This document shows positions 1 through 6,823 of a stretch of DNA of 16,874 nt, in pieces. Position 1 is the first letter of the stretch. Every line of letters starts with the position of its first letter. Position numbers and translations under genes: made by a program. Below the pieces are notes generated by a model. It searched no databases, had not been told where the DNA came from, and saw only the letters and a list, made by a program, of their open reading frames with translations. Origin of the DNA: CAVXFS01 sp049582805 (GTDB taxonomy: Bacteria; Pseudomonadota; Gammaproteobacteria; Burkholderiales; Gallionellaceae); the NCBI GenBank assembly GCA_049582805.1, contig JBAUUR010000032.1, forward strand, positions 1 through 16,874, in the 5' to 3' direction.

Positions 1-141
1 AAACCTTCCTGCGTCACATCCGCTCCGCGCATCGCAGCCCCCGCTTTCGTTTCAATTCGCCTCCCCTATTAACGATTCACCTTCATTTCGGTGGACCGGC
101 TTGAGCGATAATTTCAACAAACTGCTAATAACTGTTTTTCG

Positions 142-2007
142 TTATTTGCCGCGCATGAACATCGCGTCCAGCTCCGCGATCGAAATCTGGAACCAGGTCG
201 GACGCCCATGGTTGCACTGGCCGGAGCGTTCGGTGCGTTCCATTTCGCGCAGGATGCCGTTCATTTCGGCAATGGTGAGTTGCTGGTTGGCGCGTACGGC
301 GGAGTGGCAGGCCAGCGTGGACAGCAGTTCGTTGCGCCGCTCGGTCAATACGCGCGAGGCGCCGAATTCGCGTAATTCGTGCAACACATCGCGCGCGGCG
401 CTCTCTGCATGGGAAGGTTTCAGCAGCGCGGGCATGGCGCGCACTGCCAGTGTGGTCGGCGACAGCGCGGCGATGTCGAAGCCGAGTTGCTCCAGTGCCT
501 CGCGTTCTTCTTCGGCAGTGGCGAGATCCAGCGCGTCGGCAGTGAAGCTCGCCGGGATCAGCAATTGTTGCGTGGGAATCTGTTGCGCATCGAGAGCAGT
601 CTTGAGCTTTTCATAGACGATGCGCTCGTGCGCCGCGTGCATGTCGACGACGATCAGGCCATGCTCGTTCTGCGCCAGGATGTAGATGCCGGATAACTGG
701 CCGAGAGCAAAACCTAAGGGGGCTTCATCTTGGGAAGCAGGGAGTAGGGAGTGGGGAGTGGCGGCGGTTTCTCCACTTTCCACTTTCCACTTTCCACTTT
801 CCGTTTGTGCTTCCCACAGGCGATAGGCGGCTTCCGATTGCGCGGCACCCAGCGGCATGCGCTGTTGCTGGAAGGCAACAGGAATGCCGCTCCGGCGCAA
901 GCCGGAATCCGCTGATCTAATGAGTCCCGGTTGATACTGGCTATCAGCCGGTGCGACAGGTGGATTTGACGAATCGGTTGCGCAAAGGTTCGCCAGCGGC
1001 GCACTCAGCGCCTGCTGCAAGGCATGGAACACGAATTGATGTATCGCCTGGCTTTCGCGGAAGCGCACCTCGCTCTTGGACGGATGCACATTCACATCCA
1101 CCTGATCCGGCGGCAGGTCGAGGAACAGCACGAAGGCCGCATGCCGCTGGTGATGCAGGATGTCCTGATAGGCCTGGCGCAGCGCATGCGCCAGCACCTT
1201 GTCGCGCACGAAGCGGCGATTCACGAAAAAGAACTGGGCATCGCGCGTGGCGCGCGAATAGGCGGGCAATGAGGCCATACCGTACAGCCGCAGGTTCGCC
1301 GCCTGGCGGTCTACATTTACCGCAAGCTGGGCGAACTCGTCGCCGAGCAAAGCGGTGATGCGGGGAATCAGCGCACTGGCCCTGTCCCCCAACCCCGGCA
1401 GCGGGGTGTTGAGTTGCCAGACGATGCGGTTGTTGTGTTGCAGCGTGAAGGCCACGTCCGGGCGCGACAGCGCGATGCGCTTGAAAGCTTCCTCGCAATA
1501 AGCGAACTCGGTGGCTTCGGACCTGAGGAATTTGCGCCGCGCGGGGGTATTGAAATACAGCTCGCGCATCTCGACGCTGGTGCCGTGAGCATGGGCGGCG
1601 GGCATGGCGTCGCCTTGCGCACCATCCACGGATTCGATCTTCCAGGCATGGGCGGATTGCGCGTCGCGGCTGATCAGGCTGACCTGCGCCACAGACGCCA
1701 TGCTGGCCAAGGCTTCCCCACGGAATCCCATGCTGCTGACGCGCTGCAGGTCGTCGAGCGAGGCGATCTTGCTGGTGGCGTGGCGCATCAGCGCGAACGG
1801 CAATTCGTCGGCAGCGATGCCTTTGCCGTTGTCGCGCACTCTCAGTAACTTTATGCCACCGCCTTCCAGTTGCACGGTGATTTCCGTCGCCTCCGCATCC
1901 AGGCTGTTCTCCAGCAGCTCCTTGAGCGCGGAAGCGGGGCGCTCGATCACCTCGCCAGCGGCGATCTGGTTGATGAGCAAGTCGGGTAGCAGGCGTATGG
2001 CGGGCAT
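142..2007 (-). CDS. mutL: DNA mismatch repair protein MutL, endonuclease type
   Basis: MutL couples mismatch recognition by MutS to strand incision and excision. The 621-residue product has an N-terminal GHKL ATPase domain: NQIAAGEVIERPAS, ELLENSLDA with the catalytic Glu at 33, DNGKGI, ATSKI, GFRGEAL and the FNTPAR segment. A variable linker of roughly residues 350-430 leads to a C-terminal dimerisation domain. That domain carries DMHAAHERIVYE from residue 455, matching the DQHA-x2-E-x4-E metal-binding endonuclease motif with Met for Gln, plus ACHSAVRA and CNHGRP near the end. These are features of the nicking MutL proteins found in bacteria without MutH, such as Neisseria. The ATG at 2007 (MPAIRLLPD) is chosen because family members start there and a TATAAT lies just upstream; an in-frame ATG at 2043 would add 12 unconserved residues. 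The linker contains translated heptamer repeats (residues about 402-423). It diverges from acpP. Confidence 0.96.
   Translation of the reverse strand: MPAIRLLPDLLINQIAAGEVIERPASALKELLENSLDAEATEITVQLEGGGIKLLRVRDNGKGIAADELPFALMRHATSKIASLDDLQRVSSMGFRGEALASMASVAQVSLISRDAQSAHAWKIESVDGAQGDAMPAAHAHGTSVEMRELYFNTPARRKFLRSEATEFAYCEEAFKRIALSRPDVAFTLQHNNRIVWQLNTPLPGLGDRASALIPRITALLGDEFAQLAVNVDRQAANLRLYGMASLPAYSRATRDAQFFFVNRRFVRDKVLAHALRQAYQDILHHQRHAAFVLFLDLPPDQVDVNVHPSKSEVRFRESQAIHQFVFHALQQALSAPLANLCATDSSNPPVAPADSQYQPGLIRSADSGLRRSGIPVAFQQQRMPLGAAQSEAAYRLWEAQTESGKWKVESGETAATPHSLLPASQDEAPLGFALGQLSGIYILAQNEHGLIVVDMHAAHERIVYEKLKTALDAQQIPTQQLLIPASFTADALDLATAEEEREALEQLGFDIAALSPTTLAVRAMPALLKPSHAESAARDVLHELREFGASRVLTERRNELLSTLACHSAVRANQQLTIAEMNGILREMERTERSGQCNHGRPTWFQISIAELDAMFMRGK
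740..800 (-). repeat. Heptamer repeat block inside the mutL linker
   Basis: On the plus strand, GGGAGTA, GGGAGTG, GGGAGTG (740-760) are followed by a 12-base centre and then four perfect CCACTTT units (773-800). The polarity matches the mltG-tmk element, and both copies begin next to GAAGCAG. In mutL the block translates as low-complexity linker (SGKWKVESG and following residues) without breaking the frame. Confidence 0.8.
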
Positions 2008-2020
2008 GATGGGGTCATGC

Positions 2021-2026
2021 ATTATA
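2021..2026 (-). promoter_or_regulatory. Putative mutL promoter -10 box
   Basis: On the minus strand the sequence reads TATAAT at 2026-2021, a perfect sigma-70 -10 hexamer. A weak -35 is possible: TTGAAT with a 15-base spacer, or AGTTGA with 17. Transcription would start about 7 bases further on, leaving a leader of only a few bases before the mutL ATG at 2007. No Shine-Dalgarno sequence is visible there, which fits a nearly leaderless message. The -10 match is seen directly; its use as a promoter is inference. Confidence 0.4.
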
Positions 2027-2061
2027 ACGAAATCCTGTTGCATTCAACTAAGGGATGGATT

Positions 2062-2089
2062 TTGGAAATTCGGGCAAGTTTGGTAGAAT
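2062..2089 (+). promoter_or_regulatory. Putative acpP promoter (extended -10)
   Basis: TTGGAA at 2062-2067 is followed after 16 bases by TAGAAT at 2084-2089. A TG at 2081-2082 precedes the hexamer by one base, giving an extended -10. The start would fall near 2096, leaving a leader of about 40 bases before the acpP ATG. It sits in the mutL-acpP divergent gap and would supply strong expression of acpP and the downstream cluster. Assigned by motif only. Confidence 0.5.
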
Positions 2090-2134
2090 GCAGGCCGCTT
2101 TTTGAATTTACAACCTAATTTTAGGGAGAATTGA

Positions 2135-2371
2135 ATGTCTAACATCGAGCAACGCGTCAAGAAAATCGTGGCGGAGCAACTCGGCGTCAACGAGTCAGAA
2201 GTCAAGAACGAGTCCTCGTTTGTCAACGATCTGGGTGCCGATTCTCTGGATACGGTTGAGTTGGTGATGGCATTGGAAGAGGAATTCGAGTGCGAGATTC
2301 CGGACGAAGACGCAGAGAAGATCACCACCGTCCAGCAGGCAATTGACTACGTCAACGCCCACCAGAAGTAA
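2135..2371 (+). CDS. acpP: Acyl carrier protein
   Basis: The cytoplasmic carrier of growing acyl chains in type II fatty-acid synthesis, carrying them as thioesters on a phosphopantetheine arm. The 78-residue, strongly acidic product is the normal family length. Its GADSLDTVELVMALEEEF helix II region contains the DSL motif, with Ser37 as the phosphopantetheine attachment site. A clear ribosome-binding site, AGGGAGA at 2123-2129, lies 5 bases before the ATG. fabF follows after 39 bases with no terminator visible, so the two are probably co-transcribed. Here acpP is the first gene of its cluster and faces mutL, whereas in many proteobacteria fabD and fabG lie directly upstream. Confidence 0.98.
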   Translation: MSNIEQRVKKIVAEQLGVNESEVKNESSFVNDLGADSLDTVELVMALEEEFECEIPDEDAEKITTVQQAIDYVNAHQK

Positions 2372-2401
2372 TCCCCCTTAATATTCTTGTTTTCCAGCAG
2401 C

Positions 2402-2405
2402 GGAG
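2402..2405 (+). promoter_or_regulatory. Ribosome-binding site setting the fabF TTG start
   Basis: GGAG at 2402-2405 lies 5 bases before the TTG at 2411. No ATG or GTG gives the conserved N-terminus (AKRRVVVTGLG). The other in-frame TTG at 2387 would add eight unconserved residues and lacks a comparable site. Confidence 0.65.
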
Positions 2406-2410
2406 TTACC

Positions 2411-3643
2411 TTGGCTAAACGCAGGGTTGTTGTTACCGGCTTGGGTATTGTTTCCCCGGTAGGTATTGGGGTGGCACAGGCTTGGCCCAACATCGTCGCA
2501 GGCAAGTCCGGCATCACGCGCATTTCACGCTTCGACCCGTCGGCTTTCGCCTGCCAGGTAGCGGGAGAGGTGCAGGGATTCGATGTGACCCAATATCTTT
2601 CGGCCAAGGAAGCGCGCCGCATGGATCGCTTCATCCATTTCGGCCTGGCGGCGGGGATGGAGGCGTTCAAGGATTCCGGGCTGGAGGTGAGCGAGCAGAA
2701 CGCCGAGCGCATCGGCGTTTGCATCGGCTCCGGCATCGGTGGCCTGCCGATGATCGAGGAGACGCACGCCGATTATCTGGCTGCCGGGCCGCGCAAGATT
2801 TCGCCGTTCTTCATTCCCAGCACCATCATCAACATGATTTCCGGCAACCTGTCCATCATGTACGGATTGAAGGGACCGAATCTGGCCATCGTCACCGCCT
2901 GCACGACGGGAACGCACAGCATCGGCGAATCGGCGCGCATCATCGAGTACGGTGATGCCGATGTAATGATTGCGGGCGGCGCGGAATCTACTGTGTCGCC
3001 ACTCGCCATCGGCGGGTTTTCTTCCGCCCGAGCGCTTTCCACCCGCAACGACGATCCGGCAACCGCCAGCCGTCCGTGGGACAGGGATCGGGATGGCTTC
3101 GTTCTGGCCGAAGGGGCGGGTGTGCTGGTGCTGGAAGAGTACGAACACGCCAGGGCGCGCGGCGCGAAGATCTATGCCGAGCTGGTGGGTTACGGCACCA
3201 GCGCGGATGCCTATCACATGACCGCCCCCAGCACGGACGGGCCGCGGCGCAGCATGGTCAACGCCCTGCGCAATGCCGGGATGAACCCGGATCAGGTGCA
3301 ATACGTCAATGCACACGGCACTTCGACGCCGCTGGGCGACAAGAACGAAACTGATGCGATCAAGCTGGCTTTTGGCGATCATGCGTATAAACTGGTGGTG
3401 AACTCCACCAAGTCCATGACCGGGCATCTGCTCGGCGGCGCCGGCGGCATCGAATCACTGTTCTGTGTACTGGCGTTGCACCACCAGGTTTCGCCGCCCA
3501 CCATCAACATCTTCGCGCAGGATCCGGAATGCGATCTGGATTATTGCGCCAACCTTGCGCGCGACATGAAGATCGAGGTGGCGGTGAACAACAACTTCGG
3601 GTTCGGCGGCACCAACGGCACGCTGGTTTTCCGCAAGATGTGA
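2411..3643 (+). CDS. fabF: 3-oxoacyl-[acyl-carrier-protein] synthase II
   Basis: The elongating beta-ketoacyl-ACP synthase, condensing malonyl-ACP with acyl-ACP in fatty-acid synthesis; it acts in the cytoplasm on the product of the adjacent acpP. Read from the TTG at 2411 the protein has 410 residues, close to E. coli FabF. It has the thiolase fold with the active-site Cys164 in VTACTTGTHS, His302 in NAHGTSTPLGD, and Lys334 and His339 in KSMTGHLLGGAGG. The glycine-rich C-terminal signature NNNFGFGGTNG is present. All catalytic residues are intact. The rare TTG start is supported by GGAG at 2402. The pabC remnant follows after 12 bases. Confidence 0.97.
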   Translation: MAKRRVVVTGLGIVSPVGIGVAQAWPNIVAGKSGITRISRFDPSAFACQVAGEVQGFDVTQYLSAKEARRMDRFIHFGLAAGMEAFKDSGLEVSEQNAERIGVCIGSGIGGLPMIEETHADYLAAGPRKISPFFIPSTIINMISGNLSIMYGLKGPNLAIVTACTTGTHSIGESARIIEYGDADVMIAGGAESTVSPLAIGGFSSARALSTRNDDPATASRPWDRDRDGFVLAEGAGVLVLEEYEHARARGAKIYAELVGYGTSADAYHMTAPSTDGPRRSMVNALRNAGMNPDQVQYVNAHGTSTPLGDKNETDAIKLAFGDHAYKLVVNSTKSMTGHLLGGAGGIESLFCVLALHHQVSPPTINIFAQDPECDLDYCANLARDMKIEVAVNNNFGFGGTNGTLVFRKM

Positions 3644-3655
3644 CCCCTTATCCCC

Positions 3656-4127
3656 ATGCTGGACAACGGCGTATTGAGCGACGCAATCAACGCTGCTGAA
3701 CGTGGCCTGCTGTATGGCGATGGCGTGTTCCCCACCCTGCGCATAGTTGCCGGACGATCCCGGCATAGGCCGCGGCATTGCCACAAGTTACGGCAGGACT
3801 GCGCCGTGCTGAATCTGCCACGTCCGGACGCCGCTGTGCTGTCGGAAGAATTGCAACGCCTGATCGGGCAGCAGTCCGAAGGCGTGGCAAAAATAATCAT
3901 CACGCGCGCGCAGGGATCGGCCGGTTATGCACCGCCAGCCAGCGCTGTTCCGACGCGCATCCTGAACCTGGCGCCTGCGCCAGAATATCCGGCATTTCCG
4001 CACGCAGGGCATTCGGCTGCGCCTCTGCTAGCTGCGTCTGGCGCACCAGCCGCGACTGGCCGGCATCAGGCATCCGAACCGACTGGAATACGTGCTGGCT
4101 GCGGAATCGAACGATGCGCATGATTAA
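3656..4127 (+). pseudogene. pabC: Decayed aminodeoxychorismate lyase (pabC remnant)
   Basis: PabC is a PLP enzyme that releases 4-aminobenzoate from aminodeoxychorismate for folate synthesis. The N-terminal half is recognisable: a RGLLYGDGVF segment, then IIITRAQGSAGYAPP and TRILNL. The reading frame breaks at about 4007, where a net frameshift moves homology to another frame. That frame reads GIRLRLC, then a TAG at 4029-4031, then LAGIRHPNRLEYVLAAE, and ends in TAA at 4125-4127. In the family the equivalent segment is GIKHLNRLEQ or GLKTLNRLEQ and its Lys holds PLP; here the codon is AGG (Arg) at 4068-4070. The remaining C-terminal 100 or so residues are missing and mltG begins inside the remnant. 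With a frameshift, a stop, a lost catalytic Lys and truncation, it is almost certainly non-functional. Its place between fabF and mltG is the usual pabC position. Confidence 0.88.
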
Positions 4128-5100
4128 GCGGATGATTAAAATGGCGCTGATTCTGATTGTGCTGGTGACAGGCGCATTCGCCTATTACGCGACCCGTACG
4201 CTGCCATTGCCGGCGCAACCAATGACCTTTTCCCTGTTGCAGGGCAGCAGCCTGAAAGCGGCTGCGCGGCAGATGAAGCAGGCAGGCATCCTGCACAACG
4301 ACTGGATGTTCGTCTGGCTGGCGCGCGGGCTCGGCAGAACCACACAGATCAAGGCGGGCAACTACGAGCTGGAAGCCGCCGTCACGCCGCTGCAATTGCT
4401 GGACATGCTGACCCGGGGACAAGTGGCGCTCGACCAGATCAGCGTCATCGAAGGCTGGACCTTCAGCCAGTTGCGTGCCGCGATGAACGCCGATCCCGAT
4501 ATACGCCACGATACGGCTGCGTTGAGCGAGGCAGAAATCATGCAGCGTCTCGGCGCACAGGACGAACATGCGGAAGGGCTGTTTTTCCCCGATACCTATT
4601 ACTACGCCATCGGTGAGAGCGACCTCGATTTGCTGAAACGGGCTTATCAGGCCATGCAGAAACATGCGCAGGAAAACTGGCAGACGCGCGCGCCCGGCTT
4701 GCCGCTGGAATCGGTTTACCAGGCCTTGATCCTGGCATCCATCGTGGAAAAGGAAACCGGAAAATCAAGTGACCGCAACATGGTGGCGGGAGTATTCATC
4801 AATCGCCTGCGCAAAGGCATGCTGCTGCAAACCGATCCAACCGTGATCTACGGCCTGGGCGAGCAGTACGATGGCAATTTGCACAAGCGCGACTTGCTGA
4901 CGGATACGCCGTACAATACCTATACCCATGCAGGATTGCCGCCCACCCCGATCGCGCTGCCTGGATTGGCATCATTACAGGCAACGTTACACCCGGCGCA
5001 GACCGACGCCCTGTACTTCGTGGCGCGCGGTGATGGCAGTTCGGAATTTTCCAGATCGCTGGAGCAGCACAACCGCGCGGTGAACCGCTACCAGAAATGA
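4114..5100 (+). CDS. mltG: Endolytic murein transglycosylase MltG
   Basis: An inner-membrane lytic transglycosylase (YceG family) that cuts nascent glycan strands and is thought to end peptidoglycan polymerisation. The 328-residue protein starts with a short basic stretch and one membrane helix (about residues 10-28), followed by a periplasmic YceG-like domain. The catalytic signature ASIVEKETG holds Glu212, equivalent to the essential Glu of E. coli MltG. Downstream family blocks are GVFINRLRKGMLLQTDPTVIYGLG and YNTYTHAGLPPTPIALPG, and the end AVNRYQK is typical. The ATG at 4114 is chosen because GGAA (4103-4106) lies 7 bases before it and it gives normal length; ATGs at 4120, 4132 and 4141 remain possible. 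The frame stays open further upstream only because it runs through the pabC remnant. Confidence 0.95.
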   Translation: MRMIKRMIKMALILIVLVTGAFAYYATRTLPLPAQPMTFSLLQGSSLKAAARQMKQAGILHNDWMFVWLARGLGRTTQIKAGNYELEAAVTPLQLLDMLTRGQVALDQISVIEGWTFSQLRAAMNADPDIRHDTAALSEAEIMQRLGAQDEHAEGLFFPDTYYYAIGESDLDLLKRAYQAMQKHAQENWQTRAPGLPLESVYQALILASIVEKETGKSSDRNMVAGVFINRLRKGMLLQTDPTVIYGLGEQYDGNLHKRDLLTDTPYNTYTHAGLPPTPIALPGLASLQATLHPAQTDALYFVARGDGSSEFSRSLEQHNRAVNRYQK

Positions 5101-5104
5101 GGAG

Positions 5105-5195
5105 AAGCAGTGGGAAGTGGTTAGTTGGTGTAGTCCGCTACGCGGGCTTTTGCTTGACTACCCACTTCCCACTATCTACTGCCCACTATCGACTA
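5105..5195 (+). repeat. Heptamer-arm inverted repeat element between mltG and tmk
   Basis: Almost the whole mltG-tmk gap has a 7-base period. The right arm 5158-5192 reads as five heptamers of the form CTnnCnA (CTACCCA, CTTCCCA, CTATCTA, CTGCCCA, CTATCGA). The left arm 5105-5132 is made of related heptamers in the opposite sense. A perfect 12-bp inverted repeat, AGTGGGAAGTGG (5109-5120) with CCACTTCCCACT (5162-5173), encloses a G+C-rich hairpin at 5133-5147. The copy in mutL (740-800) shares the GAAGCAG edge and the same arm polarity. This looks like a small dispersed repeat; its name and mobility are unknown to me. Confidence 0.75.
5133..5151 (+). terminator. Possible intrinsic terminator or attenuator before tmk
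   Basis: A stem GTCCGC / GCGGGC (5133-5138 and 5142-5147, one G-T pair) with loop TAC is followed at once by TTTT. It sits at the centre of the heptamer element, 49 bases before the tmk start. It could reduce read-through from mltG into tmk-holB-tatD. The stem is short and the T-run only four bases, so efficiency is uncertain. Confidence 0.4.
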
Positions 5196-5199
5196 AACA

Positions 5200-5802
5200 A
5201 TGAGCAAATTCATCACCTTTGAAGGCGTGGACGGCGCTGGCAAGAGCACCCATCTCGACTGGTTTGCCGAGAACCTGCGCAGCCGCGGCAGGGAAGTGGT
5301 GGTCACGCGCGAGCCAGGCGGCACGCCCCTGGGCGAGCGCCTGCGCGAAATATTGCTGAGCCAGGCGATGCATGCCGAGACCGAGGCATTGTTGATGTTT
5401 GCCGCGCGCCGCGAGCATATCGAACAAGTCATCCGCCCGGCGCTGCAACGCGGCATTTGGGTGATTTCGGATCGTTTCAGCGATGCCAGTTTCGCCTATC
5501 AGGGCGGAGGCAGGGGGGTTCCGATCGAGAAGCTGGAACAACTGGAACGCTGGGTGCATGCGGACCTGCAACCCGATTTGACCTTGCTGTTCGATATCCC
5601 GGTGCAAGTGGCGCGGCAGCGCTTGTCGAACAATGCCACGCTGGATCGCTTCGAACAGGAACAGGATATTTTCTTTGAAAAAGTGCGGCAAGCCTATCTC
5701 CAACGCTACCGCAAGCATCCCGAACGCTTTGCGCTGATCGACGCTGCGCGAACGCCGGATGAAGTAAGAGAAATCCTGAAAAAGATAATCGGGTCACTTT
5801 GA
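5200..5802 (+). CDS. tmk: Thymidylate kinase
   Basis: Phosphorylates dTMP to dTDP with ATP, an essential cytoplasmic step in dTTP supply. The 200-residue product has the P-loop GVDGAGKST at 9-17, the TREPGGTPLGERLR segment that binds the substrate, the DRF motif followed by SFAYQGGGRG (the LID/Arg region) and the late Asp-rich helix typical of bacterial Tmk. The ATG at 5200 gives the conserved N-terminus (KFITFEG). No Shine-Dalgarno sequence is visible because the repeat element runs up to four bases before the start. Only one base separates its stop from holB, so the two are likely co-translated. Confidence 0.96.
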   Translation: MSKFITFEGVDGAGKSTHLDWFAENLRSRGREVVVTREPGGTPLGERLREILLSQAMHAETEALLMFAARREHIEQVIRPALQRGIWVISDRFSDASFAYQGGGRGVPIEKLEQLERWVHADLQPDLTLLFDIPVQVARQRLSNNATLDRFEQEQDIFFEKVRQAYLQRYRKHPERFALIDAARTPDEVREILKKIIGSL

Positions 5803-5803
5803 C

Positions 5804-6808
5804 ATGCTGGAATTGTATCCATGGCAGGTTGACATGTGGCAGCGCTGGAGCAGTTTGTATTCGCGCCAGCCGCATGCCCTGTTGCTGAAGGGGCCGCAGG
5901 GAACAGGCAAGTTCGAATTTGCCATGAAACTCGCCCAGTCCCTGCTCTGCGAGAAGACGATGTTCTGCGGCCTTGCCTGCGAGGGTTGCGCTTCCTGCCA
6001 CTGGTTCGAGCAGGGCAGCCACCCGGATTTTCGCCTGGTGCAGCCGGAGATCCTGTCTGCGCAGGAAGAGGAAGAAAGGGAAGGCGGCAAGAAACCCAGC
6101 CGCCTGATCTCGGTTGAGCAGATTCGCGACCTGTCTGATTTCTTCAACCTGTCGGCGCATCAGGGTGGATATCGTGTGGTGCTGTTGCACCCGGCGGAAG
6201 CGATGAATCAGAATGCCGCGAACGCCTTGCTCAAATCCCTGGAAGAACCGCAGGGAAAATTCCTGTTCATCCTGGTGACGCACAAACCGCAACAATTGCT
6301 GCCAACCGTCCGCAGCCGTTGCCTGGTGCTTTCCGCAACCCTGCCTGCGGTCGAAAAGAGCCTGGAGTGGCTGCAGCAACAGGGCGTGAGCGATCCCATG
6401 ACACTGTTGTCGCAGGCCGGATTTGCGCCGCTGCAAGCGTTGCGGCTTGCCAATGAAACAAACGAACTCGGTGAATACAAGCGCTTCCTGCAGGAAATCC
6501 GGCAGCCTGCCGGATTCGATGTGTTCGCCTTGGCCGAGCGCCTGCAAAAAATCGAAGCGGCCAAGGTCATTCACTGGTTGCAGCAATGGTGCTACGACCT
6601 GGCCAGCGCAAAGTTCGCGGGAACAGTCAGGTACCATCCCGAAGCGGCTGAGGCCATCAGGAATCTGGTGGCCGGGATCGACCCGCACGAACTGCTGCGC
6701 TTCCACAAGGAATTGCTGGTGGCGCGGCGGGAAGCATTGCATCCATTGAATCCGCGGCTGCTGTATGAATCGATGCTGTTGTCGTATCGCCAGGCGATGC
6801 TGGCATGA
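5804..6808 (+). CDS. holB: DNA polymerase III subunit delta'
   Basis: The delta' subunit of the clamp loader, which helps place the beta clamp on primed DNA. The 334-residue AAA+ protein has a Walker A-like loop GPQGTGK at 30-36. Cys49, Cys59, Cys62 and Cys65 match the spacing of the E. coli delta' zinc ligands. NAANALLKSLEEP and the SRC motif (VRSRCLVL), which supplies the arginine finger to a neighbouring subunit, are present. A run of acidic and basic residues after the zinc module (about residues 86-100) is a modest insertion. It follows tmk by one base, as in many proteobacteria; tatD follows after 15 bases. Confidence 0.94.
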   Translation: MLELYPWQVDMWQRWSSLYSRQPHALLLKGPQGTGKFEFAMKLAQSLLCEKTMFCGLACEGCASCHWFEQGSHPDFRLVQPEILSAQEEEEREGGKKPSRLISVEQIRDLSDFFNLSAHQGGYRVVLLHPAEAMNQNAANALLKSLEEPQGKFLFILVTHKPQQLLPTVRSRCLVLSATLPAVEKSLEWLQQQGVSDPMTLLSQAGFAPLQALRLANETNELGEYKRFLQEIRQPAGFDVFALAERLQKIEAAKVIHWLQQWCYDLASAKFAGTVRYHPEAAEAIRNLVAGIDPHELLRFHKELLVARREALHPLNPRLLYESMLLSYRQAMLA

Positions 6809-6823
6809 GGTTGTTTTCTTGCC

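Noticed and set aside
127..146. AATAAC/GTTATT inverted repeat at the mutL stop as a terminator
   Set aside because: It is a 6-bp A/T-rich stem with an 8-base loop, too weak to call.
740..800. CRISPR-like array in mutL
   Set aside because: The units are 7 bases with no unique spacers and lie in a coding region.
2525..3427. A 300-codon antisense frame within fabF
   Set aside because: It mirrors fabF codons, is rich in Arg, Gly and His, and matches nothing recognisable.
3778..4113. An N-terminal extension of MltG
   Set aside because: The extra sequence is a wrong-frame reading of the pabC remnant; MltG proteins start at the short basic segment and membrane helix at 4114.
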